From contig CAMWYJ010000031.1 in assembly GCA_947178445.1 (NCBI GenBank), positions 1 through 33,120 of the forward strand: DNA of 33,120 nucleotides. Direction: 5' to 3'. The position numbers and the translations under genes were made by a program. The notes beneath the pieces were generated by a model. That model saw nothing but the letters and a program-made list of their open reading frames with translations. It was not told the origin of the DNA and made no database searches. This stretch comes from an uncultured Clostridium sp. Lineage in GTDB: Bacteria; Bacillota; Clostridia; Lachnospirales; Lachnospiraceae. This document shows positions 1 through 7,327 of the stretch, in pieces (within the stretch, counting starts at the first letter, position 1; every line of letters starts with the position of its first letter).

Positions 1-314
1 ATCTTACACTCAAAATACTGTTCTTGATATTGTACTTGTTCCATATTCTCCTCTGCTCTTAAATCCATATTATCAGGTGCCACAACCCATTTTTCTTCAA
101 TATCATCGTCCCTATGAATAATAGCAATTACTTTTCCCGTAAATTCCTGCACTGCGGTATGAACACCTAAAATATAAGCATCTTGTTCTTCTCCATCTGG
201 AGCCATTACACCCTCAATATAACCATAATTTACCGGATAATAGAGATTTTGATATTGGGGATGACAACTGCCCAAGGGTCTATCGACAATCACTTTAACA
301 ATTTCTCCAATCAA
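1..314 (-). CDS. Inorganic pyrophosphatase-like protein, 3' end outside window
   Basis: The reading frame is open from a TTG at 314-312 to the left edge, giving 104 codons; the C-terminus lies outside the window. The start is chosen because AGGAG sits at 330-326, 11 nt upstream, and no ATG exists there. The protein starts IGEIVKVIVDRPLGS and contains YYPVNYGYIEG and DGEEQDAYILG, which match the small Firmicute proteins usually annotated as inorganic pyrophosphatase. The acidic segment recalls the Asp-rich metal site of soluble pyrophosphatases but is not the classical signature. A role in PPi hydrolysis is therefore family inference. It is the last gene seen of a same-strand series of small genes and is separated from 369-917 by about 50 bp. 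Confidence 0.72.
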   Translation of the reverse strand, partial: MIGEIVKVIVDRPLGSCHPQYQNLYYPVNYGYIEGVMAPDGEEQDAYILGVHTAVQEFTGKVIAIIHRDDDIEEKWVVAPDNMDLRAEENMEQVQYQEQYFECK

Positions 315-368
315 TATAATAATAGCTCCTTCCTTTCATACTTTAATTTAAGCCTTGGAATATGTATT

Positions 369-917
369 TTACATATCTTGTGCCAACGCTATTTTATGTC
401 CTGTCTTTTCTGCCTCCATAACAAGCTTTTCAAAAGCATTTCTGGTCGTAATAAATACACAATAGCTATCACTATCTATATCCATTCCTGCTATGATATA
501 TCCAGATTTCATCCACTCATCAGATAATATCTTCAGCCATTTTGTGATATCTGAATCTTCGTCAAGACAATCCTCATCAAAAACAAGTTTATTATTGTTT
601 ATTTCTTGTATTCCATAAATAAAATCTTCCAATTCAACGCTATAATCAAACTCAAACATTTTTTCCTGTTCAATCAAAATATCAACTATGCCAAGCCAGA
701 TCATTGTATCATCGTCTGTATTCGAAGCTACACCTCTCTCATTATAAGTTTCCACATTCTCTTCATAATACGAATGTGGATCATTGATACAGCTGTTTAA
801 TTTATCAGCAGTATCGGCATCCATATCGAGCAACTCTATTATTTTTTTGTAAGCAGTCATGTGCTCATTTAGCTTCGGTTCTTTAGAGTTACCCTTAAAC
901 TTATCAAAAAATCCCAT
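369..917 (-). CDS. Hypothetical protein, possibly DUF6630 family
   Basis: This 182-residue acidic protein starts MGFFDKFKG, a short basic N-terminus followed by a soluble alpha/beta-looking body, and ends GHKIALAQDM. AGGAG lies about 10 nt upstream of the ATG, which supports the start. No signal peptide, membrane segment or catalytic motif is visible. The general layout resembles DUF6630 proteins, but this assignment is from memory and uncertain; the molecular role is unknown. Its last codons have a near-copy at 3657-3695, so a paralogue once stood about 2.7 kb away. It follows the carbamoyltransferase-like gene by 27 bp and may be co-transcribed with it. Confidence 0.7.
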   Translation of the reverse strand: MGFFDKFKGNSKEPKLNEHMTAYKKIIELLDMDADTADKLNSCINDPHSYYEENVETYNERGVASNTDDDTMIWLGIVDILIEQEKMFEFDYSVELEDFIYGIQEINNNKLVFDEDCLDEDSDITKWLKILSDEWMKSGYIIAGMDIDSDSYCVFITTRNAFEKLVMEAEKTGHKIALAQDM

Positions 918-944
918 AATGTATTTCTCCTTTTTTGCAACATA

Positions 945-1772
945 TTATGTTAAGCAATAAACCATAATGGCTTGTTGTACAGCAAGTAAATACTTCTTGA
1001 ACTCATATCCAACAAAATAATTGGATCCTATTACATCATCTGAAACTTCTTCTCCCCGATAAAAAGGCGGACAAGGATTTAATATTGCGCCTTGATTTGC
1101 CTTTTGCATAATTTCCACAGTAACCTGACAATCTCTGAAATCATCAAGAACACTTGCCGGTAAAGAATCCGTACATACAATATCTTTTCCTATGATGGCT
1201 TCATTGATATCGTGATAAGACTTTATATTCTCCATTTCATAACCATTTCCACAGCACTGCTCTAATTCAAATCCCATAACATCTGAAGCTTCTTTCCATG
1301 CTAATCCGATATTTCCCCTCCTGCCACAAAAAAGAAATTTGTCCTCAACAAAATTTGTTCTGATCTTGGAAAGTGCATACATATCTGATAGTATTTCACA
1401 TGGATGATTCCTATCGGTCATTGCATTAATAACTGGTGCATCTGCATATTTCGCCATTTTTTCTATCACAGAAATATCTTTGTGTCTGACGATTATCAAG
1501 TCTACCCAATTATTCAAATAACCACACACATCTTTTAAATCTTCTTTTTTATCCAGTGTTTCGGTTGGAAACAAAATAGGTAGTCCCCCCAGTAAATAGA
1601 TTCCCTTTTCAAATGTAACTCTTGTGCGAATACTAGAATTGGGAAAAAACAAAACGACACTTTTACCCTTTAAAATATCATTATGTTTTTCCTGTTGCAT
1701 TTCATCGGCAAGCTTGAAAATATCATCAATATCACTTGGAGTGTAATCGGTCAATCTTATAAAATCTTTCAT
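945..1772 (-). CDS. Ornithine/aspartate carbamoyltransferase-like protein, short and divergent
   Basis: The 275-residue protein has the carbamoyltransferase layout: a carbamoyl-phosphate loop SIRTR near residues 47-51 (family STRTR), a DRNHPCEILSD segment near 119-129 (family HPCQxLAD), a Rossmann-like second half and a C-terminal NPCPPFYRGEEVS where ornithine enzymes have HCLPxxRGxEV. Ornithine carbamoyltransferases are usually about 300-335 residues, so this is short. The STRTR Thr is Ile, HPCQ is HPCE, and HCLP is NPCP; its amino-acid substrate cannot be inferred and it may use another amine or be inactive. The ATG is preceded by AGAGG about 8 nt upstream. No arginine-pathway genes adjoin it, which argues against a normal role in arginine synthesis. 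Confidence 0.8.
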   Translation of the reverse strand: MKDFIRLTDYTPSDIDDIFKLADEMQQEKHNDILKGKSVVLFFPNSSIRTRVTFEKGIYLLGGLPILFPTETLDKKEDLKDVCGYLNNWVDLIIVRHKDISVIEKMAKYADAPVINAMTDRNHPCEILSDMYALSKIRTNFVEDKFLFCGRRGNIGLAWKEASDVMGFELEQCCGNGYEMENIKSYHDINEAIIGKDIVCTDSLPASVLDDFRDCQVTVEIMQKANQGAILNPCPPFYRGEEVSDDVIGSNYFVGYEFKKYLLAVQQAIMVYCLT

Positions 1773-1793
1773 ATGTATTACCTCTTTAATATC

Positions 1794-2486
1794 TCACGAT
1801 TTCCAAGGGCGTTTATTCTCCGTCCAACCTTTATCCTTCCAGTAGCTTACATCTGCTTCATTCCACCCACTTTTCATCATTTGACGCACAATAGAAAAGA
1901 AGGCCTTCGTCTTAACAGATGGTTTCACATGTCCCTGCTTTTTTGCTATTTTTTTCGCCAGCGAATCAAGTTTCTTATCTATCCTTTGTTTCTTTTTGGA
2001 GCTAACTCTTTCCCATGAAGTTTCCATAACAGCAATACCGAATTTATAAGTTCTTGCAACTCCCCAAAAGAATGTGCTGTGAGCCATATCCTGATTCGTG
2101 CTTTTCATTCCTGCACCAGCAGCTGTGGATATGCAAACAGCCTGTTTAGAAAACATCTTTTCTTCAGGGCGATGTACCATCCAACGCCAACCATAATGGT
2201 CAAGGAAGGCTTTCATGGCACCTGTTGCATGATATACATAGACAGGACTTGCCAGTATAATGACATCTGCATTGTCTATTGCTTTTGTAATTGGAGATAA
2301 TTTTTCAGAATGTGGACAGTTTGTTTCAGATACTGCAAAACAAGCAGTACATCCAACACAAAGCTCCCCAAAATCCTTCGGCAAAAAGAATTCCTCTGCT
2401 TCACCATTTAATTTTTTTGCCAGCAGTCTTGCAATATTGCAGGTAGAACCTTCGTGGCTCTGCCCATGTATGATTGTTATTTTCAA
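1794..2486 (-). CDS. NAD(P)H-dependent FMN reductase / flavodoxin-fold oxidoreductase
   Basis: The 230-residue protein opens with the flavodoxin-fold strand and FMN-phosphate loop KITIIHGQSHEGSTCNIA, followed by a CVGCTACF cysteine pair and ASPVYVYHATGAMKAFLDH, typical of iron-sulfur-flavoprotein-like NADPH-dependent FMN reductases. The CxxCxxC-like segment (residues about 43-48, with another Cys near 57) could bind metal or be redox-active. The start is a TTG at 2486-2484 with AAGGAG about 8 nt upstream; no ATG fits. The C-terminal 60 residues are basic and Trp-rich. Substrate is unknown. It lies 21 bp upstream of the carbamoyltransferase-like gene and just after a possible 36-residue ORF. 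Confidence 0.85.
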   Translation of the reverse strand: MKITIIHGQSHEGSTCNIARLLAKKLNGEAEEFFLPKDFGELCVGCTACFAVSETNCPHSEKLSPITKAIDNADVIILASPVYVYHATGAMKAFLDHYGWRWMVHRPEEKMFSKQAVCISTAAGAGMKSTNQDMAHSTFFWGVARTYKFGIAVMETSWERVSSKKKQRIDKKLDSLAKKIAKKQGHVKPSVKTKAFFSIVRQMMKSGWNEADVSYWKDKGWTENKRPWKS

Positions 2487-2501
2487 TGCAGGAACTCCTT
2501 T

Positions 2502-2612
2502 CTATTGTTCATCTTTTCTATTTTTTAATAATCTTAGTAAAAGACAACTAATGAATCCTATACAACACCCCATTGAAACAGTTCCAAGGAACAACAAGAT
2601 AAGCTCTAACAT
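2502..2612 (-). CDS. Possible 36-residue single-pass membrane protein
   Basis: An ATG at 2612-2610 opens 36 codons: MLELILLFLGTVSMGCCIGF, then a few more hydrophobic residues, then a basic and polar tail ending RKDEQ. It looks like one transmembrane helix (residues about 3-27) with a positive C-terminus. Its stop lies just before the ribosome binding site of the FMN-reductase gene, so translation could be coupled. No clear ribosome binding site precedes its own ATG, so it may be chance. It is the only sizeable open frame in the 2487-2635 gap. Confidence 0.3.
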   Translation of the reverse strand: MLELILLFLGTVSMGCCIGFISCLLLRLLKNRKDEQ

Positions 2613-2635
2613 AAAATTAGTATGTATATTAGACA

Positions 2636-2954
2636 CTAATTCACAAATAGCAAAGGTTTTTTATTGACCTTATCTGAATTATTTTGATACCAGACAAACG
2701 CCTCGCCTAAACCATCACGCAGCGGCTTTACCTCCTGCATCAATTCATATTGTTTTGAAACATCAAGGCAATACTCATAGTCATAAAAACTAAAATATTC
2801 TCTTTGTTCAATGTCATCATAAATATTTACAAATTCAGCCTGCCTACCTGTAACAGAATAACCAAGCTCAACCCAGTCACGAATCGATACCGTCTCTTTA
2901 TTCCCGACATTAAAAATATGCCAGGACGGCTTCGCTGCCAAAAGAATGTCTATA
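2636..2954 (-). pseudogene. 5'-truncated NAD-dependent epimerase/dehydratase remnant
   Basis: The frame encodes the C-terminal part of an extended SDR protein: WHIFNVGNKETVSIRDWVEL followed by a segment ending in an acidic, aromatic C-terminus, and stops at 2636. The whole N-terminal half with the GxxGxxG nucleotide-binding loop is missing. The homology stops at or just upstream of one copy of the 42-bp repeat (2913-2954). Codons upstream of that point, up to 3001, do not look like SDR sequence. It cannot fold as an enzyme and is read as a relic of recombination. Confidence 0.75.
2913..2954. repeat. 42-bp direct repeat, copy 1
   Basis: This copy is identical to 3724-3765 over 42 bp, in the same orientation; the flanking bases differ on both sides. 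Here it is read as residues ILLAAKPSWHIF of the truncated epimerase, so it probably started as coding sequence of that gene. The repeat includes the short inverted repeat GGC-TTCGCT-GCC. Confidence 0.95.
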
Positions 2955-3044
2955 CTGATAAGTCGAAAAATAATGACCTGCAGCACTTGCTCGCTCTGCA
3001 CCTCTGAAACAAAAACTATTCGCCTCCGATATAGGGATATCTTA

Positions 3045-3632
3045 TTATTTAATTTTATGCTTTATTGATAAAGCACTTAGGATTTTATAACACATATATC
3101 CCAAAAATACACCAATACAATTTAATATCGTATCATCAATATCTGAACTTCTTTCTATAAAAAATTGCATAATTTCTATAAAAACTGATAACAGTATACC
3201 AAACGACAATGTTATTTGAACTTTTGAAAATTTATCAAATACCATTGGAAACAAAAATCCAAAAGGAACAAATAAGCAAATGTTTCCTAATAAATTAACA
3301 ATTCGTATAGTCATATTGGCATCGCCATAAAAATCATTTGCCCCAGTTAAATAATTTAAAATTGTTTTAAATGGAATGATGTTTAAACCTCTAGCATTAT
3401 ATGTAGATACTTCAATCAAAAACTTACCATCAACAAAAAATATGTTACATATGGGAATAATAGTTTGTGATAACAATGCAACTATATATGCTCCAAAAAT
3501 AATATATAATATTTCTGATTTGAGAACGAATTTTTTACCATTATGCCTTAGGTATATCTTTTTCACAATTATATATATAACGCAAAATACAATAGCGTAT
3601 TTCAATGCACTAACAATATATCCTGTAATCAT
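3045..3632 (-). CDS. VanZ-family membrane protein
   Basis: The 195-residue protein has four or five hydrophobic segments (about 5-24, 39-63, 106-131, 138-158 and 166-185). It carries the VanZ-family signatures LNIIPFKTI, NLLGNICLFVPFGFLFP, IEIMQFFIERSSDIDD and ILNCIGVFLGY. VanZ itself gives low-level teicoplanin resistance; most family members have no known function, and resistance should not be inferred here. The ATG is preceded by AAGGAG about 11 nt upstream. The gene sits exactly between the two copies of the 42-bp repeat, so recombination between them would delete it. It is strongly AT-rich. Confidence 0.88.
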   Translation of the reverse strand: MITGYIVSALKYAIVFCVIYIIVKKIYLRHNGKKFVLKSEILYIIFGAYIVALLSQTIIPICNIFFVDGKFLIEVSTYNARGLNIIPFKTILNYLTGANDFYGDANMTIRIVNLLGNICLFVPFGFLFPMVFDKFSKVQITLSFGILLSVFIEIMQFFIERSSDIDDTILNCIGVFLGYMCYKILSALSIKHKIK

Positions 3633-3656
3633 ATTTATTTACTCTCCTTTTATACT

Positions 3657-3695
3657 TCAAGCAGCATCTTGTGCCAGTGCTATTTTATGCCCTAT
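3657..3695 (-). pseudogene. 3' remnant of a paralogue of the 369-917 gene
   Basis: The minus strand encodes IGHKIALAQDAA followed by TGA. The 369-917 protein ends GHKIALAQDM. The match extends over about 27 bp at the DNA level with only third-position-type changes, and both ends are followed by GTATAAAAGGAG or GTATGAAAGGAAGGAG. The upstream frame is closed, so only the tail of the paralogue remains. Confidence 0.7.
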
Positions 3696-3723
3696 TCAAA
3701 TCCAAATTATTATCAATGTATTC

Positions 3724-3765
3724 AAAATATGCCAGGACGGCTTCGCTGCCAAAAGAATGTCTATA
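3724..3765. repeat. 42-bp direct repeat, copy 2
   Basis: This copy is identical to 2913-2954. It begins right at the stop codon of the DUF1349 gene, which lies inside the repeat (TAG at 3763-3761). On its other side is the DUF6630-like tail remnant. The distance between copies is 811 bp. Confidence 0.95.
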
Positions 3766-4366
3766 AACCATCTGGTTGTTGTCCGTCGTGGGCTTTCCAC
3801 TGGCATTCCAGCATCTGCATATCCGTAAATACCGCCTTGAAAGAAGACTCCTCCGGTGAGCAGGCATAGATACCAAATTGAATTTTTCCATCACCTTTGT
3901 GCATATGGCAAATTCTCATCTGATTAAAATTTATTCCATCTGCAGAGCATTCGATACAATAATCATCTTCCCGACGGCTAAAGCGATACCACATGGATTT
4001 TACGGAAGCATCAATCACTGTGGTAGCCCAATCAGAGTATCCTCCATTTGTCACAACGCTGCCCAAATGCTGATATTCTTCATTCTCATATTCAACTGAT
4101 GCTTTTAACCAGTTTTCACTGTCAAGATACATCACAATACCACATTGGTCAAAGCGGTGACAGCTCTCTGTAAATTCCGTTTTCACAACAAAGCTGAAAT
4201 ATTTTTCTTCTGTCTCCATTTGAAATACAGGGGCATTATCATTTTGAAAATGATAATAGGTTCTTTGCCATAAATCAGTATGCTGTTTTGTAACAATTTC
4301 AACTCTGTTGTCTACGATTTTGTAATCCTGCGGTTCTCTTGTCCATTTAAACTCTGTTATATTCAT
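3761..4366 (-). CDS. DUF1349 domain protein (concanavalin A-like fold)
   Basis: The protein starts MNITEFKWTREPQDYKI at an ATG (4366-4364) preceded by AGGAGG about 8 nt upstream; an upstream in-frame ATG at 4414 has no such site. The 201 residues contain the DUF1349 pattern: YYHFQNDNAPVFQMETEEK, CGIVMYLDSENWLKASVEYE, SVVTNGGYSDWAT and the C-terminal FGIYACSPEESSFKAVFTD. This is a beta-sandwich, LamG-like family (related to yeast Ree1) that may bind carbohydrate; its biochemical role is not established. There is no signal peptide, so it is cytoplasmic. It ends within the 42-bp repeat. Confidence 0.88.
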   Translation of the reverse strand: MNITEFKWTREPQDYKIVDNRVEIVTKQHTDLWQRTYYHFQNDNAPVFQMETEEKYFSFVVKTEFTESCHRFDQCGIVMYLDSENWLKASVEYENEEYQHLGSVVTNGGYSDWATTVIDASVKSMWYRFSRREDDYCIECSADGINFNQMRICHMHKGDGKIQFGIYACSPEESSFKAVFTDMQMLECQWKAHDGQQPDGL

Positions 4367-4429
4367 AAATAAAATCCTCCTATATGTAAGCAACTCAAGT
4401 TTTTCATGTGACACGCTACAAATGAGAAA

Positions 4430-4846
4430 TCATCTGACTTCATACATTAACTTTAATCTTTGTGCTTCATTTGCAGAAAATCCAAACTTTTCGTAAAAGG
4501 GTATTTTATCCGGCATTGCACATAATTCAACAAAGATGCCTGTACCCTTAATACCATTTTGATTAATATAACTCATCAGTTCATGAATCAGCATTTTCCC
4601 GATTCCTTTGCCTTGATATTCCGGTCTGACAACAACATCTTTAATATAATAATTGAGACCCATATCGCCAATCATTCTTGCCATTGCCACAATTTCCTTC
4701 CCGTCATAAATAGAGACTCTGAATAGGGTATGTTTCATTGCCAGCTCTGTCTGCACGAAAGACGGGGCATCTCCCCATACCGATTCCCACAGAGCAATAA
4801 ATTCCTCTGCACTTAATTTATTGTGTTCTACTGTTAATTCTCCCAT
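4430..4846 (-). CDS. GNAT-family N-acetyltransferase
   Basis: The protein has 138 residues. The acetyl-CoA loop is visible in VVVRPEYQGKGIGKMLIHEL, and the C-terminal IPFYEKFGFSA is the usual GNAT end strand and Tyr helix. The ATG at 4846 is chosen because GGAGG lies at 4855-4851; an ATG five codons upstream has no ribosome binding site. The substrate cannot be told; small acetyltransferases of this kind modify amines, including antibiotics, amino acids or polyamines. It is the first gene after the 4862-5087 gap. Confidence 0.88.
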   Translation of the reverse strand: MGELTVEHNKLSAEEFIALWESVWGDAPSFVQTELAMKHTLFRVSIYDGKEIVAMARMIGDMGLNYYIKDVVVRPEYQGKGIGKMLIHELMSYINQNGIKGTGIFVELCAMPDKIPFYEKFGFSANEAQRLKLMYEVR

Positions 4847-5087
4847 AACGCCTCCAAACATTATTTACAAAAATCAGATATAATGAACCTATAATTATTA
4901 GCATATCCAAAAAATGCTATGACATATGTCACCAATTTTCGAAGAAACTTCGTTTGTTGCAATAGTTGCCAAATGTATATACAAGTATCTACGCTTGGCT
5001 CGTTATCTGCACAAATTGATGACCTGCCCCCTCATCAGCGCAATTTATTATAACCTGATTGCGATATTTCATATATCTAAAATTTGT
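4847..5087. other. Intergenic region with several inverted repeats
   Basis: This gap between two GNAT genes holds a 12-bp palindrome TGACATATGTCA (4920-4931), an inverted repeat TAGCAT/ATGCTA around 4899-4919, a small hairpin CGAAG-AAA-CTTCG (about 4939-4951) and a CGCAAT/ATTGCG pair near 5039-5063. No coding frame or convincing sigma-A promoter was seen. The palindrome upstream of the 4430-4846 gene could be an operator. Confidence 0.4.
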
Positions 5088-5528
5088 TTATATATTAATC
5101 CACTGGATAAAAGCTGTTTTATCCGTACTGTTATATCCTGCATTTTGGTAAAATTCTAATGTCTTCTGTTCTTTAGAACCTGTAAGCAACATCATTTTAT
5201 AGCAATTTTCTTTTACCGCTATGTCTTTTGCATAATTTAAACATTCCGTTGCATAACCCTTTCCCCGGTAATCTTTATTTGTAACAACATTTTCTATAAA
5301 TGCATACGGTCTCACATTTCTTGTTAAATTAGGAATTATCACGCATACACAGGAAGAAACAATTTTATTGTTTACTATGTTCACTAAAAGGTGGTGGTTT
5401 TCATCCTCCACGATTTGATTCCAGGTAGATATCAAATGTTCTGATTGTTCGGGAATTGATTTTTCATGTAAATACAAATACAATTCCAGCACTTCTGCCA
5501 AGTCTTCTTTTTTCGCTTCTCTAACCAT
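5088..5528 (-). CDS. GNAT-family N-acetyltransferase
   Basis: The 146-residue protein begins MVREAKKEDLAEVLELYLYL and has the acetyl-CoA loop in VVTNKDYRGKGYATECLNYA (about 82-101) and the terminal LEFYQNAGYNS. This is a complete single GNAT domain. GAGGAGG lies 6 nt upstream of the ATG. The nearby GNAT genes (4430-4846 and 5557-6075) are not close copies of it, so they arrived separately rather than by tandem duplication. Substrate is unknown. Confidence 0.9.
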   Translation of the reverse strand: MVREAKKEDLAEVLELYLYLHEKSIPEQSEHLISTWNQIVEDENHHLLVNIVNNKIVSSCVCVIIPNLTRNVRPYAFIENVVTNKDYRGKGYATECLNYAKDIAVKENCYKMMLLTGSKEQKTLEFYQNAGYNSTDKTAFIQWINI

Positions 5529-5556
5529 TCTATAACCTCCTCAAGTTCCCAATTTA

Positions 5557-6075
5557 TTACCTAAGTAATTCCCATTCTGTACGAGTTATGGCATATGCAT
5601 ATGAAATACCATTCTTTTCATCGGAGTATTCTTTTATTTTTTTCATACCATTTGCAATAGCAGTAGAATATGAACCGACATTCGTATATTTCATATAAGA
5701 ATACAGACAATCGTATTCCGTATTCCTAAATGCCCAGTCTCTAACCGCGTTTGCTGCCTCACTTCCAAATCCTTTTCTCCAATACTTCTTATGAATATGA
5801 TAGCCTATTTCCGGAAGATATTCCCCATCAATATTTTGTATTGTAATTCCACAGTCACCTATAAGTTTCCCTGTTTCTTTCAAAACAACAGCCCACAATC
5901 CAAATCCATATTCTTTATAATTTTGAAGATTCCATTCAATCCAGTTCCTCGTACGTTCTTCATCAAAGGGCTTAGGATAGTGTTGCATAGTTTCTGAATC
6001 TGATAGTATCTCATATATGGCTTCAAAATCCTGTAATGTATATTCTCTCAAAATCAATCGCTCTGTTTCAATCAT
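5557..6075 (-). CDS. RimJ/RimL-type GNAT acetyltransferase
   Basis: The 172-residue protein starts MIETERLILREYTLQDFEAI, the standard opening of the RimJ/RimL subgroup, and has YHIHKKYWRKGFGSEAANAV as the acetyl-CoA loop. This subgroup acetylates N-terminal amines of ribosomal proteins or small molecules; the substrate here is unknown. The start is ATG 6075 or the adjoining GTG 6078, with GGAG 8-11 nt upstream; an earlier ATG at 6102 is less supported. It directly follows ribBA (49 bp, no terminator seen), so it is probably transcribed from the riboflavin promoter, in the place where ribH often lies. Confidence 0.88.
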   Translation of the reverse strand: MIETERLILREYTLQDFEAIYEILSDSETMQHYPKPFDEERTRNWIEWNLQNYKEYGFGLWAVVLKETGKLIGDCGITIQNIDGEYLPEIGYHIHKKYWRKGFGSEAANAVRDWAFRNTEYDCLYSYMKYTNVGSYSTAIANGMKKIKEYSDEKNGISYAYAITRTEWELLR

Positions 6076-6124
6076 CACTTTATATTCTCCACAAACCTCC
6101 ATTTGTCTCTAAGTCTGCCCGCAA

Positions 6125-7327
6125 TCATTTATAATTCAGGATATGTCCCATTTTTTCCTGCTTAGTTTTCAGATAAAATGCATCATACTCACCTGGCTCC
6201 ATAACAATGGGAACCCGCTCCACGATATCCAGTCCATAGCCCTTTAACCCATATACCTTAAGTGGATTATTGGTCATTAAACGAAGCTCTTTGATTCCAA
6301 GGTCTACCAAAATCTGCGTTCCAATCGTATAGTCCCTTGCATCCTCCGGAAATCCCAGTTCCAGATTCGCCTCTACGGTATCACGCCCTTTATCCTGAAG
6401 CTCATAGGCGCGGATTTTGTTAATCAGTCCGATTCCCCTTCCCTCCTGGCGCATATAAAGAAGGACACCTCTTCCTTCCTTCGCAATCATTTTCATCGCT
6501 GCATCATACTGCTGTCCACAGTCACACCGGGCAGAGCCTAATGCATCTCCGGTAAGGCATTCGGAATGGACACGGCAAAGAACCGGTTTTCCATCTGTAA
6601 TATCCCCTTTTACAAGGGCAACATGATGCTCTCCGTTTAACTTATTCACATAGCCATGTATCGTAAATTCACCATAGCGGGTAGGCATTTTTGCTTTTGC
6701 CACACACTCTACAAATACCTCATGCTCCTTCCGGTACTGAATCAGATCCTGAATTGTGCCGATTTTCAAGCTATGCTTCTTAGCAAAAGCAATCAAATCT
6801 TCCTTTCTCGCCATCATGCCGTCTTCCTTCATGATTTCACAGCAAAGCCCCACCGGCTTTAACCCCGCAAGCTTCATAAAATCCACTGTTGCTTCGGTAT
6901 GTCCGTCTCTTTCAATGACTCCTCCGGGTCTTGCCTCTAACGGAAACATATGCCCCGGTCTCCTGAAATCCTCCGGCTTTGCGCCGTCTTCCACAAATTT
7001 TCTCGCGGTGATTCCACGCTCATAAGCCGAAATTCCTGTCGTGGTATCCACATGGTCTACTGACACTGAGAATGCAGTACAGTGGTTATCGGTATTAGTA
7101 ATGCACATCTGCGGAAGATTTAAACGGTCCGTATAAGAGGCATCCATTGGCATACAGATTAACCCCCTTGCGTAGCTCGCCATAAAATTCACATTTTCTG
7201 TGGTGGCAAACTGAGCCGCACAGATAACATCTCCCTCATTTTCCCTGTTTTCATCGTCTAAAACGACGATACATTTTCCGGCCTTTAAGTCCTCGACCAG
7301 CTCCAATGTCGTATTAAATTCAGACAT
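6125..7327 (-). CDS. ribBA: Bifunctional DHBP synthase / GTP cyclohydrolase II
   Basis: This 400-residue enzyme carries both entry reactions of riboflavin synthesis. Residues 1-205 are 3,4-dihydroxy-2-butanone 4-phosphate synthase, with [10 protein letters not shown] and the HTEATVD segment. Residues 206-400 are GTP cyclohydrolase II, with the zinc cysteines in [17 protein letters not shown] and the catalytic RQEGRGIGL loop. The usual length is about 400. AGGAGG lies 7 nt upstream of the ATG. It is the last recognised riboflavin gene of the operon, separated from ribE by a 393-bp motif array instead of the usual short gap. Confidence 0.97.
   Translation of the reverse strand: MSEFNTTLELVEDLKAGKCIVVLDDENRENEGDVICAAQFATTENVNFMASYARGLICMPMDASYTDRLNLPQMCITNTDNHCTAFSVSVDHVDTTTGISAYERGITARKFVEDGAKPEDFRRPGHMFPLEARPGGVIERDGHTEATVDFMKLAGLKPVGLCCEIMKEDGMMARKEDLIAFAKKHSLKIGTIQDLIQYRKEHEVFVECVAKAKMPTRYGEFTIHGYVNKLNGEHHVALVKGDITDGKPVLCRVHSECLTGDALGSARCDCGQQYDAAMKMIAKEGRGVLLYMRQEGRGIGLINKIRAYELQDKGRDTVEANLELGFPEDARDYTIGTQILVDLGIKELRLMTNNPLKVYGLKGYGLDIVERVPIVMEPGEYDAFYLKTKQEKMGHILNYK

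Noticed and set aside
3045-3632. Glycopeptide resistance locus based on vanZ
   Set aside because: Only a VanZ-family protein is present, with no vanH, vanA or vanX; most VanZ-family genes are unrelated to resistance.
2913-3765. Integron attC sites around small genes
   Set aside because: The 42-bp repeat lacks paired R/L boxes of attC form, occurs only twice, and no integrase gene is present; one copy is coding sequence of the epimerase.
3724-3765. Insertion-sequence terminal repeat
   Set aside because: The two copies are direct, not inverted, and no transposase lies between them.
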